Source: Rhabdochlamydiaceae bacterium (GTDB lineage: Bacteria; Chlamydiota; Chlamydiia; Chlamydiales; Rhabdochlamydiaceae). From it: 64,000 nt of DNA. Below, piece after piece: positions 42,713 through 51,897 of the stretch (position 1 is the first letter of the stretch; every line of letters starts with the position of its first letter). Position numbers and translations under genes: made by a program. The stretch is taken from positions 34,962 to 98,961 of the forward strand of contig JAIETG010000001.1 in the NCBI GenBank assembly GCA_019745395.1, in the 5' to 3' direction. Under the pieces are notes generated by a model. That model did not search any database and was not told where the DNA came from. It was given only the letters and a program-made list of their open reading frames with translations.

Positions 42713-44230
42713 ATGCCGGATAATGTAAATCCTATCGCAGCAGAATTTGGAGAAGCAGAAGGAGCTATTCCTGTTATGCCTGTTAAGCCCCAAAAAGAGA
42801 TCGAACCCTCTGACGGTTTTCAAAGAGAAATGGAAAAAAAGTCTAAAACGGTCCAAAGTAAAGACGAAGATCGACAAGCGCAACAAGACACTCGTCAGCT
42901 TGAACGTGAAGTCCGAATCAATAAAGCCTCTGTCGAAGAAGCTGAGGCTGCACGCGTTTCTCAAAATTCTATCTTAGATGTACAAAAACCCTCTTCAGAT
43001 AAAACCCCTTCTAAAGAAGTAAATCTTCTTGACCCTACGCAAAAAGTTGCTAAAACATCTAGCGCAACTGGGGCGGATAACGATCTTTCTCAGGGACAAG
43101 ACTCTTTTGGACAAAACCTTCCTACACAAGTTCCCGCCTCTGGCAAAGGAAAAGATGAAGTAGATGCCCTAGGAAAAGCAACTGCCTCTGCAGCTCCCGA
43201 CACGGGAGAGAAGAAGAAAATTGAAGTTTCAACGGATATGCAGTCCTCTTCCGACAACAAAGATTCTTCGCCTCAAGACAAGAAATTTGCAGTTGCAGCC
43301 CCTGAAAAACAAAAACAAACCGAAGCTTCATCCCCTGGAGCTAAAGCCACTGAAACTGCTGTAACATCAGAGCCTATCTCCAAAAAAATTCAGGCTACCG
43401 AGCAAACAGCTTCTCCTAAACAAGCAGCTCACGTAGCTACACAGACAGCAAAAGTTGAAAATGCTCATCCCTCCCAGGACGCCACCTTACAAGTCTCTCA
43501 ACCCGAAAAGAAAGTAGCAGCGCCTACCTCCGCACAAACTGCCTTTGGGCAGACCTCTCAAGATCAAAAGCATCAAGAAGGTTCTATGCATGTAGACAAC
43601 GTAGAACCTCTTTCTCCGGAACAAACAGAAAAACTGACAGAAAATACAGCTCATCAATTTGCTGTAGCTCCGCCAACTGAAATCCGTAAAGAAACTTGGT
43701 TCTCTAAAGACGAGCAAGAAAAAGCAGCAGGGCACGCAAAAGTAGAGGGAGCTGATGAAACGCAAGCTTCAGATCAACAGCAAAAAGAAAGAGATCAGCA
43801 AGAAGAAGAAAAAGAAAAGCATGCGATCTCTCAAAGCTCACAAAACTTATTAGATCAGATTTTCCCTGACATCAATGGGAAAGCTCCCCCTGAAGCCATT
43901 GGATTCGACAGGCTTCCAGCTCATGTCCTAGATCTTTTCGATCGGATGGTTGGAGTAATTACCGTCATGCAAATGCAAGGGAAAACAGAGACCACCTTGT
44001 ATTTAAATGAACAGCAATCCCCTCTTTTCAAGGGCACGGCGGTCGTCCTCACAACCTATAGCACAGCTCCTATGGCTTATAACATAGAATTTAAAGCGCC
44101 ACCTGAAGCTTCTGTAGCCTTGCAAAAACATGTAAATCAATTAAAAACCGCTTTTAAGGATCCAAAAAAAGAATTTAATTTTCAGATACATGAAATTATG
44201 GTTAGCTTACAAGAAGAAGAAAGCAAATAA
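42713..44230 (+). CDS. cdsP: T3SS needle-length regulator CdsP (SctP-like), expanded
   Basis: The protein is about 505 residues from ATG 42713 (AAGGAG ten bases upstream). An in-frame ATG at 42695 lacks a ribosome site. It is dominated by a disordered Gln/Lys/Ser/Ala-rich region. The last ~130 residues are ordered, with LPAHVLDLFDRMVGVITVMQ and TTLYLNEQQSPLFKGTAVVL, a probable SctP substrate-switch domain. Chlamydial CdsP is about 290 residues; the extra length is in the disordered part. SctP proteins measure needle length and switch secretion specificity. Confidence 0.78.
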   Translation: MPDNVNPIAAEFGEAEGAIPVMPVKPQKEIEPSDGFQREMEKKSKTVQSKDEDRQAQQDTRQLEREVRINKASVEEAEAARVSQNSILDVQKPSSDKTPSKEVNLLDPTQKVAKTSSATGADNDLSQGQDSFGQNLPTQVPASGKGKDEVDALGKATASAAPDTGEKKKIEVSTDMQSSSDNKDSSPQDKKFAVAAPEKQKQTEASSPGAKATETAVTSEPISKKIQATEQTASPKQAAHVATQTAKVENAHPSQDATLQVSQPEKKVAAPTSAQTAFGQTSQDQKHQEGSMHVDNVEPLSPEQTEKLTENTAHQFAVAPPTEIRKETWFSKDEQEKAAGHAKVEGADETQASDQQQKERDQQEEEKEKHAISQSSQNLLDQIFPDINGKAPPEAIGFDRLPAHVLDLFDRMVGVITVMQMQGKTETTLYLNEQQSPLFKGTAVVLTTYSTAPMAYNIEFKAPPEASVALQKHVNQLKTAFKDPKKEFNFQIHEIMVSLQEEESK

Positions 44231-44244
44231 AGGAACCCCCTCTA

Positions 44245-45498
44245 GTGAAACCCTTATCTTGGTTAAAACAGCTTCATGACGAATTATCTCTAACCCAGCA
44301 GGTACCCCTCTGGGGATCGCCTCCTTTATTTCCTTGGGAATCGTTTACTGAGGCTCTACAAAACAGTTTAGAGATCTCTGATTTTCAAATTTCAGTGCTA
44401 AAACAAGAACTTCTTCCTCCTGAAGAATTCTTACAATCCTTTGGAAAAAAGCCGGTCCTTAAAACCTGTGAACTAGCGCCTTTGGAGGGAACTCTCCATT
44501 GGATTCTGTCTTCTGAGTCCATCGAAGAGATCTCCAGACTCTTGCTAAGTTCAGAAGAGGGGGGCAAAGAATTTACAGATCCTAGTTTGCAAGAAGGATT
44601 TTATGAATACCTTATGCTTTGCGCGTCGCAAAGCATAGAAGAACTATCTTGTTATCCTGACCTTCATATTCAATGGTTAGAAACAAAACCACTTCCTAAA
44701 ATGGCCTGTTTTTCTTGCACTCTTGAACTCTCTTTACAAGGAAAAAGCTTTCCTGCAAGGATCGTCTTTTCTCCAAGCTTTCACCAATCTTTTTCTGGAC
44801 ACTTTGCAAAATTCTCCAAAAACCTTTTCGACTCTCCTGTGGTTGCAAGTCTTGACACTTGTCTACGAGTGAATCTCGGAAGTTGTCTTTTGGCTAAAAA
44901 AGATTGGGATCGATTACAAGTCCACGATTTTCTGATTTTAGATACCAGCTCTTATGATCCTACTTTGTGCAAAGGAACCATTACTCTTTCTTTAGGAGAC
45001 ACTCCCCTTTTCATGGGTAAGATCAAAAAAAATGGGATCAAAATTTTAGATTATTACACCTATTACGGAGACTCACACACCATGGATGATGATAATGATG
45101 ATGAAATGAAAAACGAGGAGTTCTCTGACGAAGAACTAAAAGATGAGACATTTTATGACGAAGAAATGGAAGATCTCGAACCTTTGATGTCAGAAGAGAT
45201 GGAAGAAGAGGAAAACGAAACTCCTATAGAAAAAGAGCAGCCCAAAACTGCTCAAGAAGCCCTTGCCTCATCAAAAGACATTCCCTTTCCTATTGTAGTC
45301 GAAATCAATCGAATCCATATGCCTTTAGAAAAACTTTTATCTTTAGAGCCTGGAAATGTGTTAGAGCTTCCTATTCGTCCTGAACAAGGAGTATACCTGA
45401 CAGTGCATGGGAAAAAAATTGCAAGAGGAGAGCTCATTAAATTAGGAGATGCTATTGGGGTGAAAATCCTAGAAATTGGAGAGCGTTCTCCCCTATGA
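44245..45498 (+). CDS. cdsQ: T3SS cytoplasmic ring protein CdsQ (SctQ) with acidic linker
   Basis: The protein is 417 residues. An N-terminal domain is followed by a first SpoA-like region (about 195-275, CLRVNLGSCLLAKKDWDRL, VHDFLILD). A second SpoA domain (about 345-415) has MPLEKLLSLEPGNVLELPI and GVKILEIG. Between them is a very acidic linker (about 277-330, rich in Asp/Glu and poor in hydrophobics), longer than usual for this family. SctQ forms the sorting platform with SctO/SctN. Start GTG 44245, with AAGGA upstream. It overlaps pkn5 by four bases (ATGA). Confidence 0.88.
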   Translation: MKPLSWLKQLHDELSLTQQVPLWGSPPLFPWESFTEALQNSLEISDFQISVLKQELLPPEEFLQSFGKKPVLKTCELAPLEGTLHWILSSESIEEISRLLLSSEEGGKEFTDPSLQEGFYEYLMLCASQSIEELSCYPDLHIQWLETKPLPKMACFSCTLELSLQGKSFPARIVFSPSFHQSFSGHFAKFSKNLFDSPVVASLDTCLRVNLGSCLLAKKDWDRLQVHDFLILDTSSYDPTLCKGTITLSLGDTPLFMGKIKKNGIKILDYYTYYGDSHTMDDDNDDEMKNEEFSDEELKDETFYDEEMEDLEPLMSEEMEEEENETPIEKEQPKTAQEALASSKDIPFPIVVEINRIHMPLEKLLSLEPGNVLELPIRPEQGVYLTVHGKKIARGELIKLGDAIGVKILEIGERSPL

Positions 45499-47057
45499 CA
45501 GACTCTTTTTATAAGCAACAAACTCAACCTTCTTTAACTGGAGACCCAGAACCTCTTCCAGAGTACATCGGCCCTTATAAAGTCGAAGCTCTTTTAAATA
45601 AGGGAGGAATGAGCTGGCTATATTTAGGGCTCTGCCCAGAAACCAAAACCCCCCTTGCAATCAAAACACTTCCGATCAGCCATATCGAAAATCTTGAAAT
45701 TTTAGAGAGATTTCACAGAGAAGCCAAAGTGATTGCAATGACAAGTCATCCCAACATTGTAAAACTTTATGGAGAAGGACGTTGGGAAGGAGGATTTTAT
45801 ATTGCCATGGAATGGATTCATGGGATCTCTCTTCGGCAGTTTTTATTAGAAAAGTCTTTTTCTTTAAAGCGTTCTTTAGAAATCCTTTTGCAAGTAAGTT
45901 ATGCCTTGCAACATCTACATTCCCATCATGTAATCCATCGTGATCTAAAACCAGAAAACATTCTTATTGCGGAAAGTGGAGAGATCAAAGTTATTGATTT
46001 TGGAATTGCTCAGCTTTTAAAAGATCTTCCAGAAAAATCTTCTGAGAAAATCTTAGGAACTCCTTATTATATGAGCCCAGAGCAAAAGGAAAATTCCTCC
46101 CATATTACCTACGCTTCCGACATCTATTCTTTGGGAGTAATTGCGTATGAACTCATAACAGGAAAACCTAGCTTTGGAATGATCCAACTTTCCCTTCTTC
46201 CCAAACAGCTGCGCAATATCATCCAAAAAATGCTAGCTCTTTCTGTGTCCGAAAGATACCCAACCATTGAGCCGGTGATTCAAGATCTTATCACCTATTT
46301 GCGCTCGGAAAATTTTGACAAAGAAAAACCACAACAAGATCAGGTAAGAGAACTTTTAGAGATTTTTCAAAAAACTTCCCAAAATCTCTCCCCTTTTCCA
46401 GCTCCTATTTGGGACGTTGCAGATATCGGTATTGCAAGGACAAAACCTTCCACTTCTTTTGGTCTTTACTATGATCTTTTTAAACTTTCGGCTGATCATT
46501 ACTTTTTCTTTATAGCAAGACCTATAGAGCAAGGAATTGAACCTCTTTTTGCAGCAGCCAACTTGCGCGGCATCATCCAATCATTGATGCATTCCTTACA
46601 AAAAAACTTCACCCCCTTAGCTTTGATCCAAGAGCTCAGCACTGTCTTTAAACAAGATCCACTTTTTCAAAACTTTGCAATCAGCTATCTCCACTTAAAT
46701 GCTTCCTCTGATGAACTGACTTTTTTTAACGCAGGACTGGGGCATCTTATCCATATTCCAGAAGGGGAAACCCCTCGCATCTTGCATAACCATCATACTC
46801 TTTTAGCAGAAGAGTCTTTATCCAACTTTTCGGAAATAACAGATAATTGGAATAGAGGTGATATATTACTCTATCATTCTCTGATATTAGAAGATGTGGA
46901 ACCTCACGAAAAGGAATGGATAGAACTTATAGAACAACATGCTCTTTTATCCGCACAACCCCAAGCTGAAACACTTCTCAAACACAAAAAAACTTTCGCT
47001 CTGTTCCCGTGCTTAAAAGAATCTCAGGTCATATTTAGTATACAACGAATATCATGA
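45495..47057 (+). CDS. pkn5: Ser/Thr protein kinase Pkn5 with a SpoIIE-like C-terminal domain
   Basis: The protein is 520 residues. A full kinase domain occupies about 20-275: LLNKGGMSWLYLG (Gly loop), LAIKTLP (ATP Lys), VIHRDLKPEN, VIDFGIAQ and LGTPYYMSPEQ. The C-terminal half (about 310-510) resembles SpoIIE/RsbU PP2C-type phosphatases, with ADHYFFFIARPIEQ and FNAGLGHLIHIPEG (compare NAGHxP). The Asp residues that bind metal in active PP2C phosphatases are not where expected, so it may be inactive. It is translationally coupled to cdsQ. Pkn5 is secreted or T3SS-linked in Chlamydia. Phosphorylation of the FHA proteins is a hypothesis. Confidence 0.88.
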   Translation: MTDSFYKQQTQPSLTGDPEPLPEYIGPYKVEALLNKGGMSWLYLGLCPETKTPLAIKTLPISHIENLEILERFHREAKVIAMTSHPNIVKLYGEGRWEGGFYIAMEWIHGISLRQFLLEKSFSLKRSLEILLQVSYALQHLHSHHVIHRDLKPENILIAESGEIKVIDFGIAQLLKDLPEKSSEKILGTPYYMSPEQKENSSHITYASDIYSLGVIAYELITGKPSFGMIQLSLLPKQLRNIIQKMLALSVSERYPTIEPVIQDLITYLRSENFDKEKPQQDQVRELLEIFQKTSQNLSPFPAPIWDVADIGIARTKPSTSFGLYYDLFKLSADHYFFFIARPIEQGIEPLFAAANLRGIIQSLMHSLQKNFTPLALIQELSTVFKQDPLFQNFAISYLHLNASSDELTFFNAGLGHLIHIPEGETPRILHNHHTLLAEESLSNFSEITDNWNRGDILLYHSLILEDVEPHEKEWIELIEQHALLSAQPQAETLLKHKKTFALFPCLKESQVIFSIQRIS

Positions 47058-47067
47058 AGGAATATTT

Positions 47068-47292
47068 ATGTTTTTGCTCGCAACTTGTTATATCCTAGCA
47101 GCGGCACCACCTCCTCCGCCGCCGCAACCTAAGCCCCAGGTTTCCAATTCCGTCTATTTAAGAAGTGATGAGGAACAATTTCAAAATCCCACATCTCCTA
47201 ATTGCGGAGAAGATGAGGTGCCTAGAGAAGGAAACTGCGAAAAAATCCTGCAGAATCCAGAGCAAACACCTACAAAACCAGATTCTCCTTAA
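47068..47292 (+). CDS. Small proline-rich protein at the usual cdsC position
   Basis: The protein is 74 residues, with GAAGGA eight bases upstream of the ATG. A hydrophobic start (MFLLATCYILAA) and seven consecutive prolines (PPPPPP and more) precede a polar tail with two Cys (CGEDEVPREGNC). In Chlamydia the gene behind pkn5 is the secretin cdsC (about 900 residues). No secretin sequence is seen here or in the next 15 kb. The ORF may be an exported small protein or the stub of a lost gene. I cannot choose between these. Confidence 0.5.
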   Translation: MFLLATCYILAAAPPPPPPQPKPQVSNSVYLRSDEEQFQNPTSPNCGEDEVPREGNCEKILQNPEQTPTKPDSP

Positions 47293-47304
47293 ACCTATGA
47301 GTTC

Positions 47305-47338
47305 GTTAGCAATGCGCAACAAAAAGAGCATTGCTAAC
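47305..47338. terminator. Hairpin closing the T3SS operon
   Basis: GTTAGCAATGC (47305-47315) pairs perfectly with GCATTGCTAAC (47328-47338). There is no immediate T-run, so function as a terminator is probable but not certain. Confidence 0.55.
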
Positions 47339-47454
47339 CACATAAAAAAAATTATTTTTCCCTCCCCTATTGAATCCTTAATGAATTTTTAATCGAAAAA
47401 TATCTCCCTATATCTTTATGATGGGAATCAAAAGACATTTTGCAGGAGGCTATT

Positions 47455-48699
47455 TTGGCATCTCACAAAAAAATCATCTTATCAAGCGTCCTGGGCAATG
47501 CCCTGGAATTTTACGATTTTACTTTGTACGGCGTTTTCACGGTAGTTCTTGCCAACCACTACTTTCCTGGGGATAACAGTACTGCAAATCTCCTTTTTAG
47601 CTTAGCCGCCTTTGCTGTTGGCTGTCTTACGCGTCCCTTAGGAGCGATTCTATTTGGTCATATGGGCGACAACTTGGGAAGAAAGGAAGCTCTATCCTTT
47701 TCGATCCTTTTAATGGGAATTCCCACCTTTTGTATTGGTATTGCCCCGACCTATCAGGAGGTTGGTATTGCAGCTTCCATCTTAGTATTTGTATGCAGAC
47801 TGCTACAAGGACTGTTTACTGGGGGAGAATACAACGGTGCCGCCATTTTTACTATAGAACATCTAGGCAAGAAATACCCTGGGTTTATAGGAGGAATCAT
47901 CACCGGCTCTTGTGTGATTGGTAGTATGATTGCCACCCTTTTAGGAGCCTGGACTCAATCTCCCGGAATGCCTTCATGGGCTTGGAGACTCCCCTTTATT
48001 TTCGGAGGGCTCATTGGACTCTTTGGATACTTTATGCGGCGCAATATGATGGAAACTCCAGAATTCTCTGCCTTTCCCTGCAATAATCGTAAATCTTTTG
48101 CTCAAGCAATTATCACGCATTTTCGCCCCTCACTTATATCTTTGGCCTTTGGCAGTTTTAATGGAACGCTCACCTATACACTTTTCGGATTCCTCAACGT
48201 CTACCTTTTCCGTTACTTACACATCCCCTTAGTCACAGCTATCCAGCTCAATTTAGTAGGACTATTTTGCTTTATGGTAGGAAGTCCTCTTATGGGATAC
48301 CTTCTAGACATTTTCGGACAAAAAAGATTTTTAAGCTGCGCTATAGCTGGTATTTTCAGCTTAATGCTCCCTATTTTCCTCTTATTTTCCACTAAAACAA
48401 TAATCGCTCTTCTACTCGGACAGATCCTACTTGGTCTTTGCACAGCAAGTATTGCGGGATCTGGCCACGCTATTATGCAAAGGCTATTTCCTGTAGGAGA
48501 ACGGTATCGAGGCATTGCCTTTAACTTTAATCTTGGGATTGGATTTTTTGGCGGTATTACACCGATCATCTATGTGCATATGATCGAACAGCTGCATTTC
48601 AGCCTGCTGTGCCCCGCAATCTTTCTTATGGGATGCACGCTATTATTTGGATCGGTACTTGTCATGATGAATTTTTTCACTCGCAAGGCTGTCGCTTAG
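47455..48699 (+). CDS. MFS transporter, MHS (ProP/KgtP-like) family
   Basis: The protein is about 414 residues with twelve hydrophobic helices. It has the metabolite:H+ symporter hallmarks: LGNALEFYDFTLYGVF at helix 1, the loop 2-3 motif GHMGDNLGRKEAL, and GLFTGGEYNGAAIFTIEH at helix 5. These proteins import betaine, proline, dicarboxylates or similar. The start is TTG 47455, six bases after a perfect CAGGAGG; the earlier TTG at 47440 lacks one. It converges with the ATPase gene, overlapping by four bases. Substrate is not predicted. Confidence 0.9.
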   Translation: MASHKKIILSSVLGNALEFYDFTLYGVFTVVLANHYFPGDNSTANLLFSLAAFAVGCLTRPLGAILFGHMGDNLGRKEALSFSILLMGIPTFCIGIAPTYQEVGIAASILVFVCRLLQGLFTGGEYNGAAIFTIEHLGKKYPGFIGGIITGSCVIGSMIATLLGAWTQSPGMPSWAWRLPFIFGGLIGLFGYFMRRNMMETPEFSAFPCNNRKSFAQAIITHFRPSLISLAFGSFNGTLTYTLFGFLNVYLFRYLHIPLVTAIQLNLVGLFCFMVGSPLMGYLLDIFGQKRFLSCAIAGIFSLMLPIFLLFSTKTIIALLLGQILLGLCTASIAGSGHAIMQRLFPVGERYRGIAFNFNLGIGFFGGITPIIYVHMIEQLHFSLLCPAIFLMGCTLLFGSVLVMMNFFTRKAVA

Positions 48700-50117
48700 A
48701 AAACTAGAAGCTCTCCAAAGTCGATAATACGAGAAAAAAAACCACTATTTTGCAATTCATCTGTTACGCCATTTACATGGATTAAGACAGGCCAAATCGA
48801 GAATTTTTTTTCGCTACCCAGACGAAGTATTTTTTCTTGAACTTCTTTTACTACGTCCATTCCAATTTTCCCCTTAGAAAATTTTATTTCACATAGATGC
48901 AAAGAGTTATATTTTGTTTGAATAAGATAGTCGATTTGACATCCCTTATGTTGTTTGCTTGGATTTTTAAAAAAAGGATTATCAAAAAGAATATCGTCTG
49001 ATGTAAGAGAAAGTCGTTTTTTTATGGCAGATCGATTGTTTAGTACAAGATTTTCAAACTGCAATCCCATAATTGCATCCCATCCAAGAGGTTTTACCGT
49101 TTCATCTTCGAGGATTTTATGAGTATTTGGTTCAATTACTTTTAAATAAAATCGCAGATAATTATCTTTTAATCGATAGCGGCTGAATTTTGAAGGTGTT
49201 GCTGTCATTAAATTCCAAGTATAATCCTGTGAAACATATCCGGTAATAACAAGATCTTCTAAATAGCTGCCTATCGTTCCACCTTTTTTCATATTTAAAG
49301 CTTTGCCTATATCTTGTTGGTCGGCAGGGCCTTCGGCGAGTCTTTCTATGATTTGTTTGTACGTATTGCTTCGCTTAGAAAAAAGATCAGAAAAGATATG
49401 AGTAAACTCTTTAAACAAAAAAGATTCCTTTTCAAAACAAAGAGTTTTAATATTTTCCTCCGCAGTCCATTCTGGATGGATCTCTTCCAGGTATTTAGGA
49501 ACACCTCCTATGACCGACAGGATTTTGCATTTTTCGTAGGAAGAAACCAAGTTTTCTCTAGGATGCCAAAATAAATTACAAACAGAAAGAGGAAGTTCTT
49601 GTAAAGTGAGATTTAACGAAGTTCTTCCTAAAAAACCCGTGCTATTAATGATGTTACGCTCGATCCAACTAGACATAGATCCACACAGAATCATAATAAG
49701 CTCTGGATTCTTTTTAAAAGATTGATCCCACGCTGTTTTCAATTTCCCTAAAAATGTAGGGTCTTTAGATCCCATCCAGTTGATTTCATCAAAGACAATT
49801 AATACTCTCCCCTGCTGAACGTGATGAGACAAATGCCAAAAAAGATCCCCCCAATCTTTTGCTTGAAGTCCTGGGATTTGAAGTTCTCGCTCAATCTGCC
49901 TTGAAAATTCCGTTCTTTGCATTTGAGCTGTCATTTTTTTTTCAGGAGGTAATCCAACAAAGGTGTATGTTTTAAGAGATTTACCAAATTCTTCTATTAA
50001 TCGACTTTTGCCAATCCTACGTCGCCCTTTAATCACAACAAGACTTGCACTTTTTTTTGTCAGCAAGCGCTTAAGAATCTCAAGTTCTCTCTCTCGACCT
50101 AAAAACCGTTCTTCCAT
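48696..50117 (-). CDS. Archaeal-type P-loop ATPase with DUF234 C-terminal domain
   Basis: The protein is 473 residues. The N-terminus is FLGRERELEILKRLL and the Walker A is IKGRRRIGKSRLIEEF. Walker B is VLIVFDEINW. The C-terminal ~150 residues have YLKVIEPN and a nuclease-like EIKFSKGKIG (DUF234/PD-(D/E)XK-like: E...K motif in LCEIKFSKG). This ATPase family is scattered among archaea and bacteria and spreads by horizontal transfer; its biochemical role is poorly known. An array of 10-bp sites lies upstream of the start. It converges on the MFS gene. Confidence 0.85.
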   Translation of the reverse strand: MEERFLGRERELEILKRLLTKKSASLVVIKGRRRIGKSRLIEEFGKSLKTYTFVGLPPEKKMTAQMQRTEFSRQIERELQIPGLQAKDWGDLFWHLSHHVQQGRVLIVFDEINWMGSKDPTFLGKLKTAWDQSFKKNPELIMILCGSMSSWIERNIINSTGFLGRTSLNLTLQELPLSVCNLFWHPRENLVSSYEKCKILSVIGGVPKYLEEIHPEWTAEENIKTLCFEKESFLFKEFTHIFSDLFSKRSNTYKQIIERLAEGPADQQDIGKALNMKKGGTIGSYLEDLVITGYVSQDYTWNLMTATPSKFSRYRLKDNYLRFYLKVIEPNTHKILEDETVKPLGWDAIMGLQFENLVLNNRSAIKKRLSLTSDDILFDNPFFKNPSKQHKGCQIDYLIQTKYNSLHLCEIKFSKGKIGMDVVKEVQEKILRLGSEKKFSIWPVLIHVNGVTDELQNSGFFSRIIDFGELLVF

Positions 50118-50134
50118 AAGATGCCTTTATAAAT

Positions 50135-50228
50135 AGGTGACAAACACCATAGTACCGAAAACTTGTCACCAAATCAAGAAAAACGAAAATTGGTGACAAA
50201 ATTCAACAACCTCAAAACTTGTCACCAA
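50135..50228 (-). promoter_or_regulatory. Array of four alternating 10-bp operator-like sites
   Basis: The sites are GGTGACAA type: 50135-50144 (forward), 50163-50172 (reverse, TTGTCACCAA), 50190-50199 (forward, TTGGTGACAA) and 50219-50228 (reverse). They stand 18-110 bases upstream of the ATPase start, centres 27-29 bp apart, and alternate in orientation. A fifth related site, TTGTGACCAA, lies at 50365-50374. This looks like a repressor-binding array, perhaps bound by the gene's own product or an unseen regulator. Confidence 0.6.
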
Positions 50229-50489
50229 CTTCAAAAAATCCGCAAAACATTTACTATAAACAACTTAACAAGAGCTTAAAGCAACTAAATACAGCAGGAG
50301 AAAAATTTTCTTTACTCCCATCTAAACTAAATCGCACCTGGTAGGTTAGTTATAATCGGTATATTTGTGACCAATTTCTGCTACGCACCAAAAAACCAAA
50401 TCAGGATTCTGCAATAAATTATAGAAGTCAAAAGTTGTTGTTGTTCTAAAAGAAACTTCATTTTACGCTGCAGATTCAAAGGAGTGCTT

Positions 50490-51878
50490 ATGAGCCGATA
50501 TTTTAAAAATTTATTCCTGATGCTTTCGATAGCATTTGCTGCAAAAGGAACATGCTCCGACTTGTCTATTGCGACTTGGGGAGGAGCCTCTAGTTTGTAT
50601 CCCTACTATTCGATTTATAACGGGAGTAATTGGAGCACTCCACTTACTATCGGCAGCCCAGGAAATTATCTTACGACCTCATCTGTTTATACAGCTTTCA
50701 ACTCCGTTAACGGACAAACCATGGCAACTTGGCAAAATCAGTCTGACTCTCGCCCTATATATGCAATTTTTTCTAATGGGAGTTGGAGCCAGCCCAATTT
50801 TATAAATACAGATTCTTCTGTTGTTTCAGGCGATATCTATATTTCTTTCGATTCTACAAGGGAAATATTTTTAGCTACCTGGAATAATACAGCAACAAGT
50901 CCTGGGATTCCTTATTATTCAACGTATTCCCATGGGGAATGGAGCACACCTGCGGCGATTACTGGAAGTGCAGGCACAAATAATAATGTATTGAGTTCAT
51001 TTAATCCCCATACGGGAAACATCTTGGTTACGTGGCAAGAATTTGGGACCGGCCACTTTTATTATGCTATTTATTCAGAGTCTATGAGTACAGGAACTGC
51101 TAATGCCGATGTTGTCACAAATGGCGACATCTTTTCCACGTTTGATCGTCTCTCGAATAACACTATTACTACTTGGCCTGGCAACTCCAATACTTCAGGC
51201 AACTACTCGGTTTATTCAGACCATTGGGATCCGACAAGCGGTCTTATCTCCAATAACGAGATTTACCAAGGAGTTACAAATTCCTATAACCCCTTATTTC
51301 AGCAAGTAATAGCCACTTGGGTAGACGGAAGTCATCATCACGAAGTCCCTATGTATTCTATTTATAATGACAGCACATGGACAACCCAACAAATAAGTGA
51401 TGAGCAAGTTGCAAGTCAAAATGTGTTTACATCGTTTAATGATACGATACAAAAAACAATCGCAGTTATGACAGACGAGACAGTGCTACCCGTCTATTCC
51501 ATCTATGATGGAACGAGTTGGAGTCCTCTAAGCTATATTAACAGCGATCCTACGTACGAAGTTAGGAATAGTATTTATATTGGACCTTTCCGCATTATTA
51601 ACGCGCCTTCCCATCTTTCAGGTACTCGGAAAAAAAATAATTTTGGGACCGTATATGAGTATTATGACACTTTGAATTGGAACTTAAGCAGCTCAAGCTT
51701 TGCTACCGCCTACAATATTTATGCCAATGGCATCAAAATAGCTCAAGTAGGGCCTCAGACAAGTCAATACCAAAGCCATAACAAACAAAAATCTGCTACT
51801 ATCGTGTATGCGGTCACGACTATTGATAACTCAGGAAATGAAAGCTCCCCAGTTACAGTTACTATACAAGGGCTCTGA
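50490..51878 (+). CDS. Secreted beta-propeller-like protein with fibronectin-III-like C-terminus
   Basis: The protein is 462 residues from ATG 50490 (AAAGGAG seven bases upstream), with a signal peptide ending near AAKGTCS. About six or seven units of 50-60 residues recur, each with Y-Y-S-(I/T)-Y, then x-W-S-x-P and F(N/D)S-x-x-x-x-x-(M/L)(A/V)TW. Examples are YYSIYNGSNWSTP, IYAIFSNGSWSQP and YYSTYSHGEWSTP. This fits a six- or seven-bladed propeller. The last ~90 residues (after HLSGTRKKNNFG, with YNIYANGIKIAQ and YAVTTIDNSGNESSP) resemble a fibronectin type III domain. It may be an adhesin or carbohydrate-binding protein. Family not assigned. Confidence 0.75.
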   Translation: MSRYFKNLFLMLSIAFAAKGTCSDLSIATWGGASSLYPYYSIYNGSNWSTPLTIGSPGNYLTTSSVYTAFNSVNGQTMATWQNQSDSRPIYAIFSNGSWSQPNFINTDSSVVSGDIYISFDSTREIFLATWNNTATSPGIPYYSTYSHGEWSTPAAITGSAGTNNNVLSSFNPHTGNILVTWQEFGTGHFYYAIYSESMSTGTANADVVTNGDIFSTFDRLSNNTITTWPGNSNTSGNYSVYSDHWDPTSGLISNNEIYQGVTNSYNPLFQQVIATWVDGSHHHEVPMYSIYNDSTWTTQQISDEQVASQNVFTSFNDTIQKTIAVMTDETVLPVYSIYDGTSWSPLSYINSDPTYEVRNSIYIGPFRIINAPSHLSGTRKKNNFGTVYEYYDTLNWNLSSSSFATAYNIYANGIKIAQVGPQTSQYQSHNKQKSATIVYAVTTIDNSGNESSPVTVTIQGL

Positions 51879-51897
51879 AAATCCCTCTTTTTGTCAT

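Noticed and set aside
50135..50374. CRISPR-like array
   Set aside because: The units are only about 10 bp, alternate in orientation and lack spacers of equal length, so an operator array is a better reading.
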